From NCBI RefSeq assembly GCF_964656455.1, contig NC_135717.1, positions 137,840,308 through 137,904,307 on the forward strand: 64,000 nucleotides of DNA, given 5' to 3'. Shown one piece after another: positions 34,770 through 46,718 of the stretch (position 1 is its first letter; every line of letters starts with the position of its first letter). The notes beneath the pieces are model-generated. The model was not told where the DNA came from and ran no database searches. It was given only the letters and a program-made list of their open reading frames with translations. Made by a program: the position numbers and the translations under genes. This stretch comes from Halichoerus grypus (Eukaryota; Chordata; Mammalia; Carnivora; Phocidae).

Positions 34770-35060
34770 CATGTCTTGTCTGATAGTTTGTAATAACCTC
34801 CCAATTGGTATCTCTGTTTTTTAAATCTCCACAGTTTCTACTGCATATTCCAAATTGCCAAAGAGTGCTCTTTCTAAAATTCAAATCCAGTCAAGTGTTT
34901 CTTGCTTGCAATCCTTCCCGTCAGCTGGCCTCTCCTTGTCTCTTTTAGCCTCATCTTTTACAATACCCCATTACCTACTCTATGTTCTAACCACATGATT
35001 GGTAATGTTCAAAGCCCTCAGTGCTCTTAAATGTTCTACCCAGTCTTGGGATTCTCTTAC
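34770..35060 (+). mobile_element. Probable L2 LINE fragment
   Basis: GTTTGTAATAACCTCCCAATTGGTATCTCTG then GTGCTCTTTCTAAAATTCAAATCCAGTCAAGTG follows the L2 segment with AACTGGTCTCCCTGC and GTGATCTTTCTAAAACACAAATC. Diverged. Confidence 0.5.
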
Positions 35061-35289
35061 CATTACTTGTCTACCTAAAGGATTCCTACATGTCTGGAAA
35101 GACTCACTCAGGCTCCCACCACCACCTCTTGGAATTCTTCCTTCCACCCCACCTTTCTCAGGCTGAAGAGGGCCAGAGTAGCTAGAGAGAAGTGGGGGAA
35201 GGAGGGAGGATGGAGTGGAGATTGGAGGGTATGGGAGATAGTACACAGAAGTTCTCAGGATTTTATTCTGAGAGAAAAGTGGGGACATC

Positions 35290-35775
35290 CAATATACCCT
35301 ATGAATTGCACCTCCTAATATTCACATCCTTGTGTAGTCCCTTCCACTCTAAATCTAGGTTGGTTGTAGGATGCGGTTTGACCAAAGCAGAAAAGATACT
35401 GTGCCAGTTCTGGGCCTAAGTCATCAGAAATCAAGGCAGCTGCTGAATTGTGCTTTGGAAATATCTCGGCACCATGTAAGAAGTTCAGCCACCCTGCTGC
35501 TGGAGAGACCATGTGAGGAGACACAGGGCAAGGGAGAGACTGACACTACATGGTGAGAGCAGGAGACCCAGCCATAGCAGCCCAGCTCATGGGCTCCAGC
35601 TTCCAGTTATCCTTGTCAAAGGAATATGAATGAAGCCTCTTGGATATTGCAGCCCCATCCACAGCTTTGTGAGTGTCCTGTGAGCCATCTACCTGTATCC
35701 CAGTCAACCTATGGAATTATGAAAAACAATAAAAAGGTCATACCAAACCACTATGTTAGCTGATACTTGAACCAG
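35290..35775 (+). mobile_element. ERVL-MaLR LTR (MLT1 type)
   Basis: AGTCCCTTCCACTCTAAATC, CATCAGAAATCAAGGCAGCTGC, CCACCCTGCTGCTGGAGAGACCATGTGAGGAG, CCAGCTCATGGGCTCCAGC, TGAATGAAGCCTCTTGGATATTGCAGCCC, AACAATAAAAAGGTC and CCACTATGTTAGCTG follow the MLT1 layout in order. Diverged and solo. Confidence 0.65.
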
Positions 35776-36399
35776 GACTCAACAGGTGAGCATAGATGCT
35801 GGGTGAGGGATGGGTAGCAAGTACCATTAGCAAACCCCTCAGCTGGCATCCTGAAGCAGGGCTCAAAGACTGGATGGGCAGGCAGGGTACAACACTAGAT
35901 ATCCAGCAAGACTGTATGTACCCACACTTGTTGTCAACCTAGCATACTCCTCCACTCTCCATCATGCTCACCTCATCAATCTCACACTTGATCAAGAGAG
36001 ACGAGGCATCAAACAAGTGCGACATTGGGACATCTATCCATACCTGGGCCAGGCAGTAAGGCAAAGCGACCATCCAGCTGGCAAGGTGTTGAGGACAGGA
36101 AGCCAATACCTGATCAGATGTTGTAACAGAAATGGCTGAAGGTGATTACCAGTTAGTCTTGTTTTTCTGGACGAGGGCACAGATTTCATCCCAGTTAATT
36201 TGGCTTCATTCCATGACCACAGACTAAACCTTTAACCACAGCCAGCTGTCCAAATTGGATTCCCTCTATTTGTCTTGGAAAAGATAAAACAAGATACAAT
36301 GTCCAACCCACAGCTTTTCTCAGGGAAATGCTGTGTTGTGAGTGAGACCATCTATAACAGTGGCAGCATCAGAAAAATAACTGGGTTCTAAAATTCATC
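35776..36399. other. Unassigned DNA
   Basis: Nothing recognised. Confidence 0.4.
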
Positions 36400-37060
36400 T
36401 GTTCATCTCCTTCCTCTCCACATTCCAGCCTAAATTTGTTCTTCTAGTTGAACTCCCTATTTCTTAATGGGATCACCAGTCTCCACCCAGTCCCAGCTTA
36501 ACTTTAACATCATTTTGAAGTCCCACTTCTCTCCACCCCCTACACCCAGTCTATACCTTGATATCACTTCTACAGTGTCTCTTAGCTCACTTTTTATTCC
36601 CAGAGTTCCAGTTTAGGTACGTATAACTCTTACATGGAAGGTTCCAGAGACTTCTTTAACTAGTCTGGAAGCTTCTACTCTTTTTTCCACATTCAATCCA
36701 TCCTTCACATCTCTGCAAGAATAATCTTCCTAAAGCATGTTTTGAGCATGTCATTTTCCAGCTCACAATCCATCAACGGTTCGATAATTCCTGCAACATG
36801 GCTGCAAACTCAAATACCTTCAGGTGATTTAAGTGTAAGATGTGACTGAATGTTTAGGACAACAGGGAGCAATACAGGCCTGCTGACAAGTGGGGAGAAT
36901 GAATCTTGCTCAAGGCATTTATATTCCCTATTTTTAGAACTACTGTTCTGACCAAATGAACCACTAAATTTCACAAAATAAAGGCCAGAATCTTTGGTCT
37001 AATATTCAAAGCTCCCCATGACTTGATTCCAACCTACTTTTCTAGACCCAAAGCTTTCAA
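36400..37060 (+). mobile_element. Probable L2/CR1-type LINE fragments
   Basis: AAGAATAATCTTCCTAAAGCATGTTTTGAGCATGTCATTTTCCAGCTC (about 36717-36765) and AATATTCAAAGCTCCCCATGACTTGATTCCAACCTACTTTTC (about 37001-37042) match consecutive L2-class segments. The intervening ~230 bases are unmatched. Confidence 0.5.
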
Positions 37061-37822
37061 TGTCAGTGTGTGGTTCAGAAATTGTGGTACGTATATGGCA
37101 CCTGGCCATTGCTCTTCCACCCCTGGTCCATGGTAGGTAATGCCACTGTTCATAGCTCTCTTTCCTGTTGGGCTCGATACAGCCTCAGCATCCTCCTCAC
37201 AACACAATACTCCAGAGAGCATTTATGAGCTGGGTAGGCTTAGAGTACCAGTTAAAACCTATTTGCCATTGTGTGCAACTCATGTCTGATCAATTCCAGC
37301 CCAGGCCAAATCCCCTAGGTTTACTGTCCTGTGCTTATCAGACAGACCAGAGAATTTCAGCATTCTGAAATAAACAGGCTGGTGTAGCTGTTTTTCTCTC
37401 CCCGACACTCTGTGTTACCTCCTAGGCTGCTATGCTCTAGGCTCAATCCCATTTTAGGTGATTTGCCCCACCAGTCACTACAGGTCATGGCAGAGGAGGA
37501 CCCCTCTCAGTAAAAGCAGATTTCTTGGAAAGTCTTCCATCCCAGTGCTCCACCAACAGCCTTGCAATGGCAAATAATCTCAGACCTTACCCCTATGATA
37601 TTGTTGTTTTAGAGGAACTTACTCACAACACAGCTAGTCCACAGTATTCCGTCTGTTTGTAGGTCATTTGTTAATGTTGTGTACATAGATTCAAGCTCCC
37701 TAGAAGTATCATAATCTTAGTTGAATTTGGCTCAGTGGTGTGTGTGTGGCTTGTGGGAGATTTTTATGCTATGATGCCCACACCAAACAGAGTCTAAGAT
37801 TTCTCCTGTTGAAGAGTTTATT
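37061..37822. other. Unassigned DNA
   Basis: Nothing recognised. Confidence 0.4.
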
Positions 37823-37838
37823 CCATTCTATAACTATT

Positions 37839-38024
37839 TTTTTACTTATTTATTTGACACAGAGAGAGAGTACAAGCAGGGGGAGCGGCAGGCAGAGGGA
37901 GAGGGAGAAGCAGTCTCTCCGCTGAGCAGAGAGCCAGATAGGACACAGGGCTCGATCCCAGGACCCTGAGATCATGGCCCAAGCTGAAGGCAAATACTTA
38001 ACTGACTGAGCCACCCAGGTGCCC
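37839..38024 (-). mobile_element. CAN SINE (SINEC)
   Basis: Minus copy of the TTTGACACAGAGAGAGAG / GCGGCAGGCAGAGGGAG type. Duplication CCATTCTATAACTATT / CCATCCTATAACTATT at 37823-37838 and 38025-38040. Confidence 0.97.
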
Positions 38025-38040
38025 CCATCCTATAACTATT

Positions 38041-38723
38041 GTTTCTATGACTTGGGGTCAGCTTCACTTTTTCCCATTTAACTGGGTACTGCACATTCAA
38101 AAATAAAAAAAAAACAGTTTTCTTCTTTGTTTTGCAAGATGTTTATATGTTCTTCTAAAGCAACTGACTTTATTCTTTGTCCTAAAGGAGAAAGTAAGAC
38201 AGATGCTAAAAATATCACACAGACTAATTCAAAAGCCCAAGGAAGTAGGAAAAGAACCACTTATTTAAAAAAAAAAAAAAAAAAGCTTAATAGAGCCAGT
38301 TTGTCTTCATTTATGATCCTCCTGAGAGGTTTTTAACCTGAGACCTGCTGTGTGGACATCATACCTGTTCTGTGTGGATATGCCCTAACAACAGGTGTGG
38401 ATATAACAAAATTTCACATGAAAAAGGAGTCCTGCTTCACCTGTCACCCAAAATGCTGCTCTAACTTCCTGTATGGTTTAACATGTCTCCCACAAAACCT
38501 TCAAATGATTGGGTCTCTGGGGCAACCACAGACAGTGATGCAGCAGGTCTGAAAGTGAACAGGGCAGATAGTCAAATGCACATCACAGCTGGGAGCAAGG
38601 ACCTCATGGACCTCCATGCCCCATGGCCTTAGCCCACTGAGAGTCTTTTATCTGTTCAGAATTCTGGGTTTGTTTTGTTTTGTTTTGTCTTGTGTTGATT
38701 TTTCCTAACTCAGGAATAAACAC
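38041..38723. other. Unassigned DNA
   Basis: An A run of 18 bases lies at about 38267-38284 and a (TTTTG)n tract at about 38670-38690. No gene recognised. The short frame at 38352-38552 has no recognisable product. Confidence 0.4.
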
Positions 38724-39089
38724 TGCTATGGACTGAATGCTTGTGTCCCCCCAAATTCATATGTTGAAGCCCTAACTCTCAGGGAGACAGCATTGAAGGT
38801 AGGACCTTTGGGAGGTAATGAGGTCATAAGGGTGGAGCCCTCATGAATGGGATTCATGCTCCTATAAGTAGAGACATGAGAGAGATCACCTTTCTCTCTG
38901 CCATGTGAGGACACAGCAAGAAGACAACCATCTGCAAGCTAGGAAGAGGGCCCTCACCAGACACGGAATCTGCCCGCACCTTTATCTTGGACCTCTCAGC
39001 CTCCCGAACTGTGAGAAATAAATATTTGCTGTTTTTAAGCCACTCAGTCTATGGTAATTTGTTAATAGCAGCCTGAGCCGACTAAGAAA
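38724..39089 (+). mobile_element. ERVL-MaLR LTR (MST type), solo
   Basis: TGCTATGGACTGAATGC, TTGTGTCCCCCCAAATTCAT, GGACCTTTGGGAGGTAATGAGG, CTCTGCCATGTGAGGACACAGC, CCCTCACCAGACACGGAATCTG, TGTGAGAAATAAATATTTGCTG (polyadenylation signal) and GCCGACTAAGAAA follow MST LTRs closely. Confidence 0.9.
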
Positions 39090-39570
39090 AAACCCCACAA
39101 GAATTAGTTAGAGACAAAATCCATGCTAAGGGCCACTTGCCAAAGTGTCTCCCAAGGAGAGTAATTAATTCCATCTATCCTATCTGTACAAAAGGTGAAA
39201 GAAGGCATTATATGGGGAGAATCACCCCAGCAGGATAGGAATATGTTAAAGTTGGGTTTTTCTCTTTAGTAAAGACAAAGACACCAGTGAGACTGTGTTT
39301 GTAGCTGAGGTGGCTTCATGGAGAAGGCAGGTTTGATGGCCCCTGGGGAAATGAACCCTCAAGAACCACCTATTTTCACCAAAAGCTTGTTCATCATTGG
39401 GATTCACCTCAACTGAGATGGTAGGGTCAGCTCAGGCTGGGTGGCTAGGCCTCCTCTCTGATCCCTGGCCCGCCTCGGGGAACACACACCATTCCCGGGG
39501 CCTGAAGTCCAGGTAGGACATGCTTTAGCCTTGAGGTCCCTGGTGCACATGGAGTTGCATTTTATGAAAA
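39090..39570. other. Unassigned DNA
   Basis: Nothing recognised. Confidence 0.4.
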
Positions 39571-39585
39571 CTCATGAAGGATTTT

Positions 39586-39786
39586 TTTTTTTTTTTAAGA
39601 TTTTATTTATTTATTTGACAGAGAGAGAGAGTGAGAGAGAGCACAAGCAGGGGGAGTGGCAGGCAGAGGGAGAAGCAGGCTCCCCGCTGAGCAAGGAGCC
39701 CGATGCGGGACTCGATCCCTGGACCTTGGAATCATGACCTGAGCCAAAGGCAGATGCTTAACCGACTGAGCCACCCAGGCGCCCCA
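39586..39786 (-). mobile_element. CAN SINE (SINEC), young-looking
   Basis: Minus copy very close to the family type, with a 15-base T tail. The flanking TCATGAAGGATTTT is repeated exactly at 39572-39585 and 39787-39800. Confidence 0.97.
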
Positions 39787-39816
39787 TCATGAAGGATTTT
39801 AAAATATTTATTTTGG

Positions 39817-39905
39817 GATGCTTCTCCCTCTACCTGCCACTCCCCCTGCTTGTGCTCTCTCTCTCTCGCTCTCTGACAAATAAATAATAAAATCTTAATA
39901 TAAAA
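39817..39905 (+). mobile_element. CAN SINE, 5'-truncated (tail half only)
   Basis: TGCTTCTCCCTCTACCTGCC, ACTCCCCCTGCTTGTGCTC, (TC)n and GACAAATAAATAATAAAATCTTAA are only the 3' half of the element, 30 bases from the preceding minus-strand copy. Confidence 0.9.
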
Positions 39906-39912
39906 TAAAAAA

Positions 39913-41450
39913 TTTATTTTTTCTTAACTACTTTTCCCAAGTTAATCGATATGATCACTTTTCCTGTGGAGAAGAAAATATAGTGTTAAAAAAGAAAGAT
40001 ACTATGTCATCCTTACTCTCACCTACCCACCCCCAACTATGTGATTGCTGAGAGGGTGACTCCAGGTCCTGGCATTGCATCACCCAGTATGGAGTCATGC
40101 CTGAAAAGGCCTCCCAGCTAAGGCTACGTGGGAGAAGAGTGATGACAAAGGCTAGAAAGGGGATCTGTGCTATTTAACAAGACGTTTGCAAAACAACGGA
40201 CTAGTAAGTATGTTGGAAAACTGACAAAAGTATATCCCTCTCATGATTGTGAGGATTTTAGGTGGTTTTTCATAGTTAACATTTTATGAGGAAATAGGAA
40301 TATTCAGAAAGACTGAACAAAATCTCAAAGTAGCATGAAGAATTAATTACAAAAAAGCATAGAAAGAAGGCCATAACAAATAACAGCATATACAATTTTC
40401 TCTCATGGCCTCAAAAGTCAATCTCTTGATACTTCTTCAACTTTTATTTTCATCACCGTTCAATTTATTTCTCAGCAAATATTTAGGTTTCTTATTCATT
40501 GCCCTTATATAAAGTTAACAGTACATCTCTTGTGTTCTGCTTGTCTATTCCCCCACCCCCCCAAATGCTTCTTTAAATGGCAGGCCAGGGTGTAGGATGT
40601 TTGATGTTTTCTGAGTTACCATGAGTGCTGGGCTGTAAATAAATCATGAATGTACCACATCATTCATGAATTATTAATTTTTTTTTCTTGTGCTTTCTAT
40701 AGAAGACTATGCATCAAAATCGAATTCAAACTACTGAAATCTTAGGTGGTTTCAGATCATTAAAAGAGCTGGTTATTCAGCCTTGCAGAAAAAAAAAATT
40801 TTTTTATCTATGTTTATGTAAAAATTCTTACTGGCTGGAAGATGTCTAGCCTTCCCTACACTTACCAACACTACAGAGGTGATGCATTAGATCACAGAGA
40901 GCACAAGGGGCTTAAAGGTATAGAGGCCTCAGGTGCTGGGGTATATAGTTCAATTCTTTAATTGAAAATTGTCTTTTCCCATAACAGGGATCCTTTCAGT
41001 CTTTGGGCTTATAGCCCAATTCCACGCTTGTCTAATAGAATAATTTCTCCTCTTTTACAAACGGAGCACAGGCTGTCCCCAACTTACTAAGTACCCAACT
41101 TACTAAATTCCAGATCTTCAATCAGGAGTTGTTTGGTTGGAACAGATTACACGTTTCCCCAAAGAAACAAGATGAGCTGTCCCCAGGCGAGCTCACAGCC
41201 TGTTCACCCACAAGGTACCAGAAATATGAACCTAATGATAATTTAGAATGTCATCAACGGGTAGAAGCATCCTTCTATGGAAAACTGTGTTCAGTATTTC
41301 AACCTGGAATAGGAAGAACAGACCTCAGTGTTTATGTCACATAGGCTTGAGGCTGTTCTGGGCTGGGAAGAATGGGGAACCACAAGGAGAGTTATGTATA
41401 TACATGGGTGTGTATATGGGTGCACCCATGTGAATGGTTGATTCTTAATT
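39913..41450. other. Unassigned DNA
   Basis: No repeat or gene recognised. An inverted repeat (TCATGAATG ... CATTCATGA) sits at 40644-40669. Overlapping short frames at 41129-41433 have no recognisable product. Confidence 0.4.
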
Positions 41451-41451
41451 C

Positions 41452-41611
41452 CAGGGGTCTTTGAATTCAAAATTATGTTTCACGTGTATTTCATGCATAT
41501 GTGTGCACACAAACATGTATTTTCTAGAAATAGAGTCTATTCCTTTCATTAGATTCTTGAAAGGATCTCAGATCTTCACACTCAAAAAAATTAAGAACCG
41601 TCCCTCTAGCA
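41452..41611 (+). mobile_element. Possible MER-class DNA repeat
   Basis: CAGGGGTCTTTGAATTCAAAATT, CATATGTGTGCACAC, TTTCATTAGATTCTTGAAAGGATCTCAGA and AAAAAAATTAAGAACCG resemble a common mammalian MITE whose name I cannot fix. Confidence 0.4.
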
Positions 41612-42224
41612 GATATGAACAGGGAATGAGATGGGACTTCTTGCCAGGATCATTTTTCCATCCTATCAATCTCCTGAGACATTTAGAATAAATGCAAAGG
41701 TTCTCCTGCTCTCTGGGCTCCACTAATACCTGATTTTTAAATCAACATTCCTCTCCCTTCTGATGCACTAGGAAACAGGACCTCCTGTTCTGGAAGCAGT
41801 TTTTAATAGTTCCTGCTGCCTGTAAAAATATGAAGGTGTACGCAGAATTAATGTCTCCTTTCTTTCCACCTTTCCTGTTTTTCTTTCTCTCTGTCTCCCT
41901 CCTCTGTCTGTTTGTCTGTCTGCCTCTCAGTCTCGTTCTCTCTTACTTGGTCAAAAGGAACTGGTCAAAGGGAGGCTTGAAACACAGAGTACTCAAGTTA
42001 GAACCATTTACATTTCAGAGGAACGTGTTCTCAAGTCTTCCGTGACGCATGTGTCTTGCTGGTTTTGCTTTGGAGCATGTCCATCTGTTCTGTCAATGAG
42101 AGTCAGTGTGGTCTCTGGAGGTCTGGAGGGCGAGGAAAAGGTGGAAGTGAGAGAGGAGTTACTCCAGGTAGCCTGAATCAGTTACAGAAGCAGAGACTTC
42201 AAACTCTTCATCCATGTGTTTGCT
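41612..42224. other. Unassigned DNA
   Basis: A pyrimidine-rich stretch at 41850-41945 (TTTC/CTGTCTGTCTG), otherwise nothing recognised. Confidence 0.4.
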
Positions 42225-42420
42225 CTGTTTAGTTAGTGAGCACCTACTCTATGCAGAGAATTATGCTAGGCTCTGAGGGATACAAGGATGGAAAGATCTG
42301 GTATTCTCCTTTGAGCAACAATGTCATAGGAAGATGGACATATAAACACACAAATACAAATCAATTCAATTGCTAGAAAGTAGGTATATATATTCAAGCA
42401 GCAGAAGCAAGGAAATAAAA
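42225..42420 (-). mobile_element. L2 LINE 3' fragment
   Basis: AGTGAGCACCTACTCTATGCAGAGAATTATGCTAGGCTCTGAGGGATACAAGGATGGAAAGATC, then GGACATATAAACACACAAATAC match the reversed L2 3' end. Confidence 0.65.
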
Positions 42421-42489
42421 ATAATTCTGTTCAGTTGGGGTAAAAGTAGTGGTGGGAGATTCTATTTTGTGAGAAGGCAATTCATAGCC

Positions 42490-42780
42490 AGGAACACACC
42501 AGGGTTCTAGCTCCAGAGCAAGATGCTTGGCTCTTCAGCTCTCTGGTCTTGAGTTTCTGCATCTGAACATGATGGGATTGACCATCTCTAGGGGGGTGGT
42601 CAGAGAAAAGGGGATTCAGACAAACTGACTAAACTGACCTGGGGCCTACATCCAAGCCCTGCCTCTTCCTGTGCCTCAGTTTGCCCATCTTCTCAGGCCT
42701 TCCATTCTCTGTTAAATGGGAAGAGTAATGACTACTTTTCAGGATTGATGCAGGGTAAATAAGAATTAAATGTTAGTCCG
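42490..42780 (+). mobile_element. MIR fragments, probably two
   Basis: TGGTCTTGAGTTTCTGCATCTGAACATGATGGGATTG (42543-42580) and, more clearly, CCCTGCCTCTTCCTGTGCCTCAGTTTGCCCATCTTC followed by GTTAAATGGGAAGAGTAATGACTAC and GGGTAAATAAGAATTAAATGTTAG (42657-42777) both follow the MIR core in sense orientation. Confidence 0.55.
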
Positions 42781-43000
42781 TTTTCCTCCTTCTTCTTTTC
42801 ACTCCTTCCTAGGATTCTGGTTATCATGAAGTTCTTGGGCCAGGTGATAATGAATCACCCCAACCTCTCCCACCATTTATTTGAAAATGTTTTTTTTTCT
42901 GATGTATTTGAGGTTATGAATTCTGTTTAAGAGAATAAATGAAGTTTTTCTGACTTTTTGCTTTGGCCTTTTATGGGAATTATGTTTGCTAAAATGTAAG

Positions 43001-43204
43001 GGCGCCTGGGTGGCTCAGTGGGTTTAAGTGTTTGCCTGTGGCTCAGGTCATGATTCCAGGGTCCTGGGATCAAGTCCCACATCAGGCTCCCTGCTCAGTG
43101 GGCAGTCTGCTTCTCCCTCTCCCTCTGCCCCTCCCCCCTGCTCATGATTTCTCGCTCCCTCTCTCTCTCTCAAATAAATAAATAAAATCTTAAAAAAAAA
43201 AAAA
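43001..43204 (+). mobile_element. CAN SINE (SINEC)
   Basis: Complete plus copy GGCGCCTGGGTGGCTCAG to AAATAAATAAATAAAATCTT and poly(A). No clean target duplication seen. Confidence 0.95.
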
Positions 43205-43326
43205 GAACATAAAATCAGGGAATATTTTTTTAAGCTTACAATTATTGAGCAACTACTATGTGTAATAAGTACCATACATGGACTTTAATTTCACAACAGC
43301 CTGACAAAGCAATTATTATTATCCTC

Positions 43327-43832
43327 TGCACTAGTCAGCGTTCTCCAGAAGAACAGAACCAGTAGGATGTATGTGTATATATATTTATCATAAGGAATTG
43401 GTTTGCATGGTTATGGAGGCTGACAAGTCCACAATCTGCAACGTGAATCAGCAAGCCGGAGACCCAGAGGAGCCAAAGGTTTAGTTACAATCCAAAGGCT
43501 AGCAGGGTTGAGATCCAGGAAGAGCTAATGTTTCAGTTCTACTCTGAAGTGAAGAAAAAGCCAATATCTCAGTTCAAAGGCCATCAGGCAGGAAGAATTC
43601 TCTCTTACCAAAGGGTAGGGTAAACCCTTCTGTTCTATGAAAGTCTTCAAGTGATGCAGCCCATTCACATTAGAGAAGGCAAGCTGCTTTACTCCGATTG
43701 GTCTCAGGAATTGTCTGCCAGCCTTACCTCCCCAAGGTCCAGTTACTGAAGAGTTAATGCCTGGCATAGTGGGGGACCTCAGGAGCCAATGTCTGATTGG
43801 CTGGTGCCTTGGCCACACTTGTGATTAAATAT
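43327..43832 (-). mobile_element. ERVL LTR (MLT2 type), minus strand
   Basis: TGCACTAGTCAGCGTTCTCCAGAAGAACAGAACCAGTAGGATG, TAAGGAATTGGTTTGCATGG, ATGGAGGCTGACAAGTCC, GCAAGCCGGAGACCCAG, GGCAAGCTGCTTTACTC and GTGATTAAAT match the reversed MLT2 (HERV-L-related) LTR in order. No internal viral sequence. The minus frame at 43525-43818 is incidental. Confidence 0.75.
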
Positions 43833-43844
43833 TCTAATTTCAAC

Positions 43845-44118
43845 CCTGGCTCTCCCACTCGCCTACTACCTTGGTTTGAAGATAAATTGCTTAACTTACT
43901 GGCCTCAGTTTCCTTCTCAGTGGAATGAGGGGTAAAAATACCACCTGGCTTGCTGACACGACGTGAGGATTAAATGAAAGTGTAAATTGAGTGTCTGGCA
44001 TAGAGAAGGTTCTCAAGAATCAATAGCAATTACCATTATTAAATGAGATACCCCTTGCAAGGCACTTAGCAGTGTGCATAGAGTTAATGCTCCATAAATA
44101 TGAGCTACCATCACCTCA
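43845..44118 (+). mobile_element. MIR, nearly full, followed by a second MIR 3' end
   Basis: CTGGCTCTCCCACTCGCCTACTACCTTGG, TTGCTTAACTTACTGGCCTCAGTTTCC, GTGAGGATTAAATGAAAG, GTCTGGCATAGAGAAGGTTCTCAAGAATC form one MIR (to about 44041). GAGATACCCCTTGCAAGGCACTTAGCAGTGTGCATAGAGTTAATGCTCCATAAATATGAGCTA (44045-44107) is a second MIR 3' end in the same orientation. Confidence 0.75.
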
Positions 44119-44919
44119 TTACTATTTAGAAAATAGAAATTATTTCAAAAATAATAGAAAATGAAATTATCTAGAAAAAATTCTTCACTGATTGAGAGGT
44201 GAAAACAAATGACTTCTATCTACTAACTCAAAAATTCTGTAACTCTATGGCAATCTATGGCAGACATGTTTCTATGCCTCTGATATCAGAAACTGTTGTG
44301 CTATCCAAGATTCCCTCCAGGAGAAAATACTCTCTGAGGATTGTAACATAGGCTTTTCCACTGCTAATGGGATCATTTCACATGCATTTGCACACTTAAG
44401 CAGGGTTGGCCATTAGAAAACTTATTGAAAATTGTCTGCTCTCCAAGAGGGCATGTTCAGGGATATCCTGATTGTGTCCAGATGGTTTTGGCTATCTGTA
44501 TGGAATTATCTAGCTGATGAACTATGTCCTCAGCCTTGAATCCGGAAATGTTCAGCCAGCAAAAAGAGAATTCAAATCCTTCTTTGCATAGCCTTATAAT
44601 GTGCACACTCCAATTTGGATCCTTCTACAGAAAAGTGGAATGATCTTCCTTGGCCTCCAACTCACTCCATGTGATTGTTAACATCCCAACAGCCATGACT
44701 CCCATGGACTGCTGCCAGCAGTGTTCTTATGTTGGCATCCACATCTCCCAGTGGAACAACGGTCTCTTATTTAGAGGCCGTTTTTTATATAATTGTCCAA
44801 AAATAAATAAATGACATATAATCCCGTATCAAATTCTAATTACTATAAACTTTCACCTTGTTTTTCATAGCCCAAGCAAAAAGCCTAGGCAATTTCCCTC
44901 CTCCCTTGTGACAGTGTTC
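44119..44919. other. Unassigned DNA
   Basis: Nothing recognised. Confidence 0.4.
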
Positions 44920-45410
44920 AGGATACATTCCCCAGACTATGGCACCTTGATGTACTGAATATTTTAAGTTGAAGGAATTTAAGATATGGCCTGAGCAGAA
45001 GAGATTTTCTGACCTTCCCCTGAGCAGGACACAAAACCCTCATAGCAAGAAGTGCCCTTCTTATAGCCAGAGGAAAGGAACATCCTTATCTCTGAGACAC
45101 CAAGAGGAATCTGAACCAACAGGCCTTGCTGGATCCCCATGTTTACCACACTCAGCTCACACCCTTTCTCATTCTGTCATAGTTTCCCCCGACTTTCCAC
45201 TCTTCATCAAACCTAGTGTAAAAACACACTCAGGTTTGACTGCTTCTTCAGGTCTTCATTTCTTTATGAAGTTTCCCATGTCATGTAAAACTTACACTAA
45301 ATCAATGTATATGACTTTCTCTTGTTAACCTGTCTTTTGTTACAGGGGCCCCAACCAAAAACTTAGAAGGACAGGGGAAAAAGATATTTTTCCTCCCCTA
45401 CACTTGCTTT
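44920..45410 (+). mobile_element. ERV1-type LTR (group A relative)
   Basis: The end reads AATGTATATGACTTTCTCTTGTTAACCTGTCTTTTGTTACAGGGGCCC, AAAAACTTAGAAGGACAGGGG and TTTTTCCTCCCCTACA, the same terminal layout as 8544-9039 with a different upstream part. The 5' boundary is uncertain. The frame at 44969-45328 lies inside it and has no recognisable product. Confidence 0.6.
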
Positions 45411-46515
45411 CCTCACATCCCCAAGATATCCTACTACTTTATCTTCAGCCAATCATTGTCTCCCACACTGAACACACTTCCTCCCCTAAAACTTTTGAGA
45501 TCCAGTACGTTTCATACTTCAGAATTGTCTGGACTTTAGAAAGGTAACAAGGTACATACACTATATTTTAAATAACACATCCAACTGGGCCTGGGGAAGC
45601 ATCCCATAATCAAACACATTTATATTTTAGTATCAAAACATATGAATATTCAACCAAATGGCATAAAGACCATAGGTAACCTCATAGGTCTGATTTTGTC
45701 ACCACATGAGTTTTCCACAAACTGGCAAGAAAACGTTTTGTTTCAGAGCTTTTTTGACTTTGAAATCACAGATATGGGGTCATAAAATAACTCTGCAGGG
45801 GAAACAAATCTTGCATTTTATATTTCCTTTCAAATGAATGGTGTCCTGTTAGTTACACTCTTGGCCTCTCTCCCTATGGCCCTGTACTCAGCCATGGATA
45901 TGGGGATTGGGGGGTGCTGGGCAGTAATTAATCTGATTGGTACACTTGGCAAAAATAAACTGGGCATTGTCCACCCAGCTCCACACATTCTGCTCTTGGG
46001 AAGCAGCTGGTGCTCTGCCTTCTTAGGCCTTGGACCTTTGCCTAATTTAGTCATGATCCTTATTTCAACCTTAGAATTTATTATTACTGTTGTTATTATT
46101 ATTATTATTATTAACAATATTTTGGCCTCAATCTGCCACCCTTTGTTTTGTTTCTCAATTTGTTAGGAACTAGACGAGAAGAGGCCTGACCTCTCAGAGA
46201 CTCCAGTGTTTGGTCCTTGGCTGGGAATGTTGAGAAATTTAAACAGTGGGATTTTGGTTGAGAACAATATACCTGCATGGACCATTTTGGCAATGCCATG
46301 ACCTGTGACTTTGTGGCCTGGATTTGGATGTGTAGGCAGGGCCTTTGACTCTGAACGTTTCTAAAGGTTTGTATTAGGCCAGGCAAGTTTTCACAGTTGT
46401 GCTTTAAACCAAGTTGTAGAACTTGAGAGGTATATCTCAAGTTTGGGGCAAAAAGTATTCTGGAATTTTATAGAGAAAACATCCCAGTCATGGAGCACCT
46501 CTTAGAACAATCTTG
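45411..46515. other. Unassigned DNA
   Basis: Includes a (TTA)n tract at about 46086-46112. The mirror-image open frames at 45830-46166 give hydrophobic, low-complexity products driven by this tract. Confidence 0.4.
46084..46113. repeat. (TTA)n microsatellite
   Basis: TTACTGTTGTTATTATTATTATTATTATTAAC, seven or so pure units. Confidence 0.9.
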
Positions 46516-46520
46516 GTCAG

Positions 46521-46718
46521 GGGCACCTGGGTGGCTCAGTCATTTAAGAGTCTGCCTTCAGCTCAGGTCATGATCCCAGGGTCCTGGGATTGAGCCCCAT
46601 GGCAGGCTCCCTGCTCAGTGGGGGAGTCTGCTTCTCCCTTTCTCTCTGCCCCTCACCCTGCTTGTGCTCTCTCCCTCTCAAATAAATACATAAAATCTTA
46701 AAAAAAAAAAAAAAAAAA
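46521..46718 (+). mobile_element. CAN SINE (SINEC)
   Basis: Complete plus copy with a 20-base A tail. Flanked by AATCTTGGTCAG / AATCTTGGCCAG. Confidence 0.97.

Noticed and set aside
45830..46166. Mirror-image frames with isoleucine/valine-rich ends, looking like a membrane protein
   Set aside because: The hydrophobic run is the TTA/ATT microsatellite at 46084-46113. No further support.
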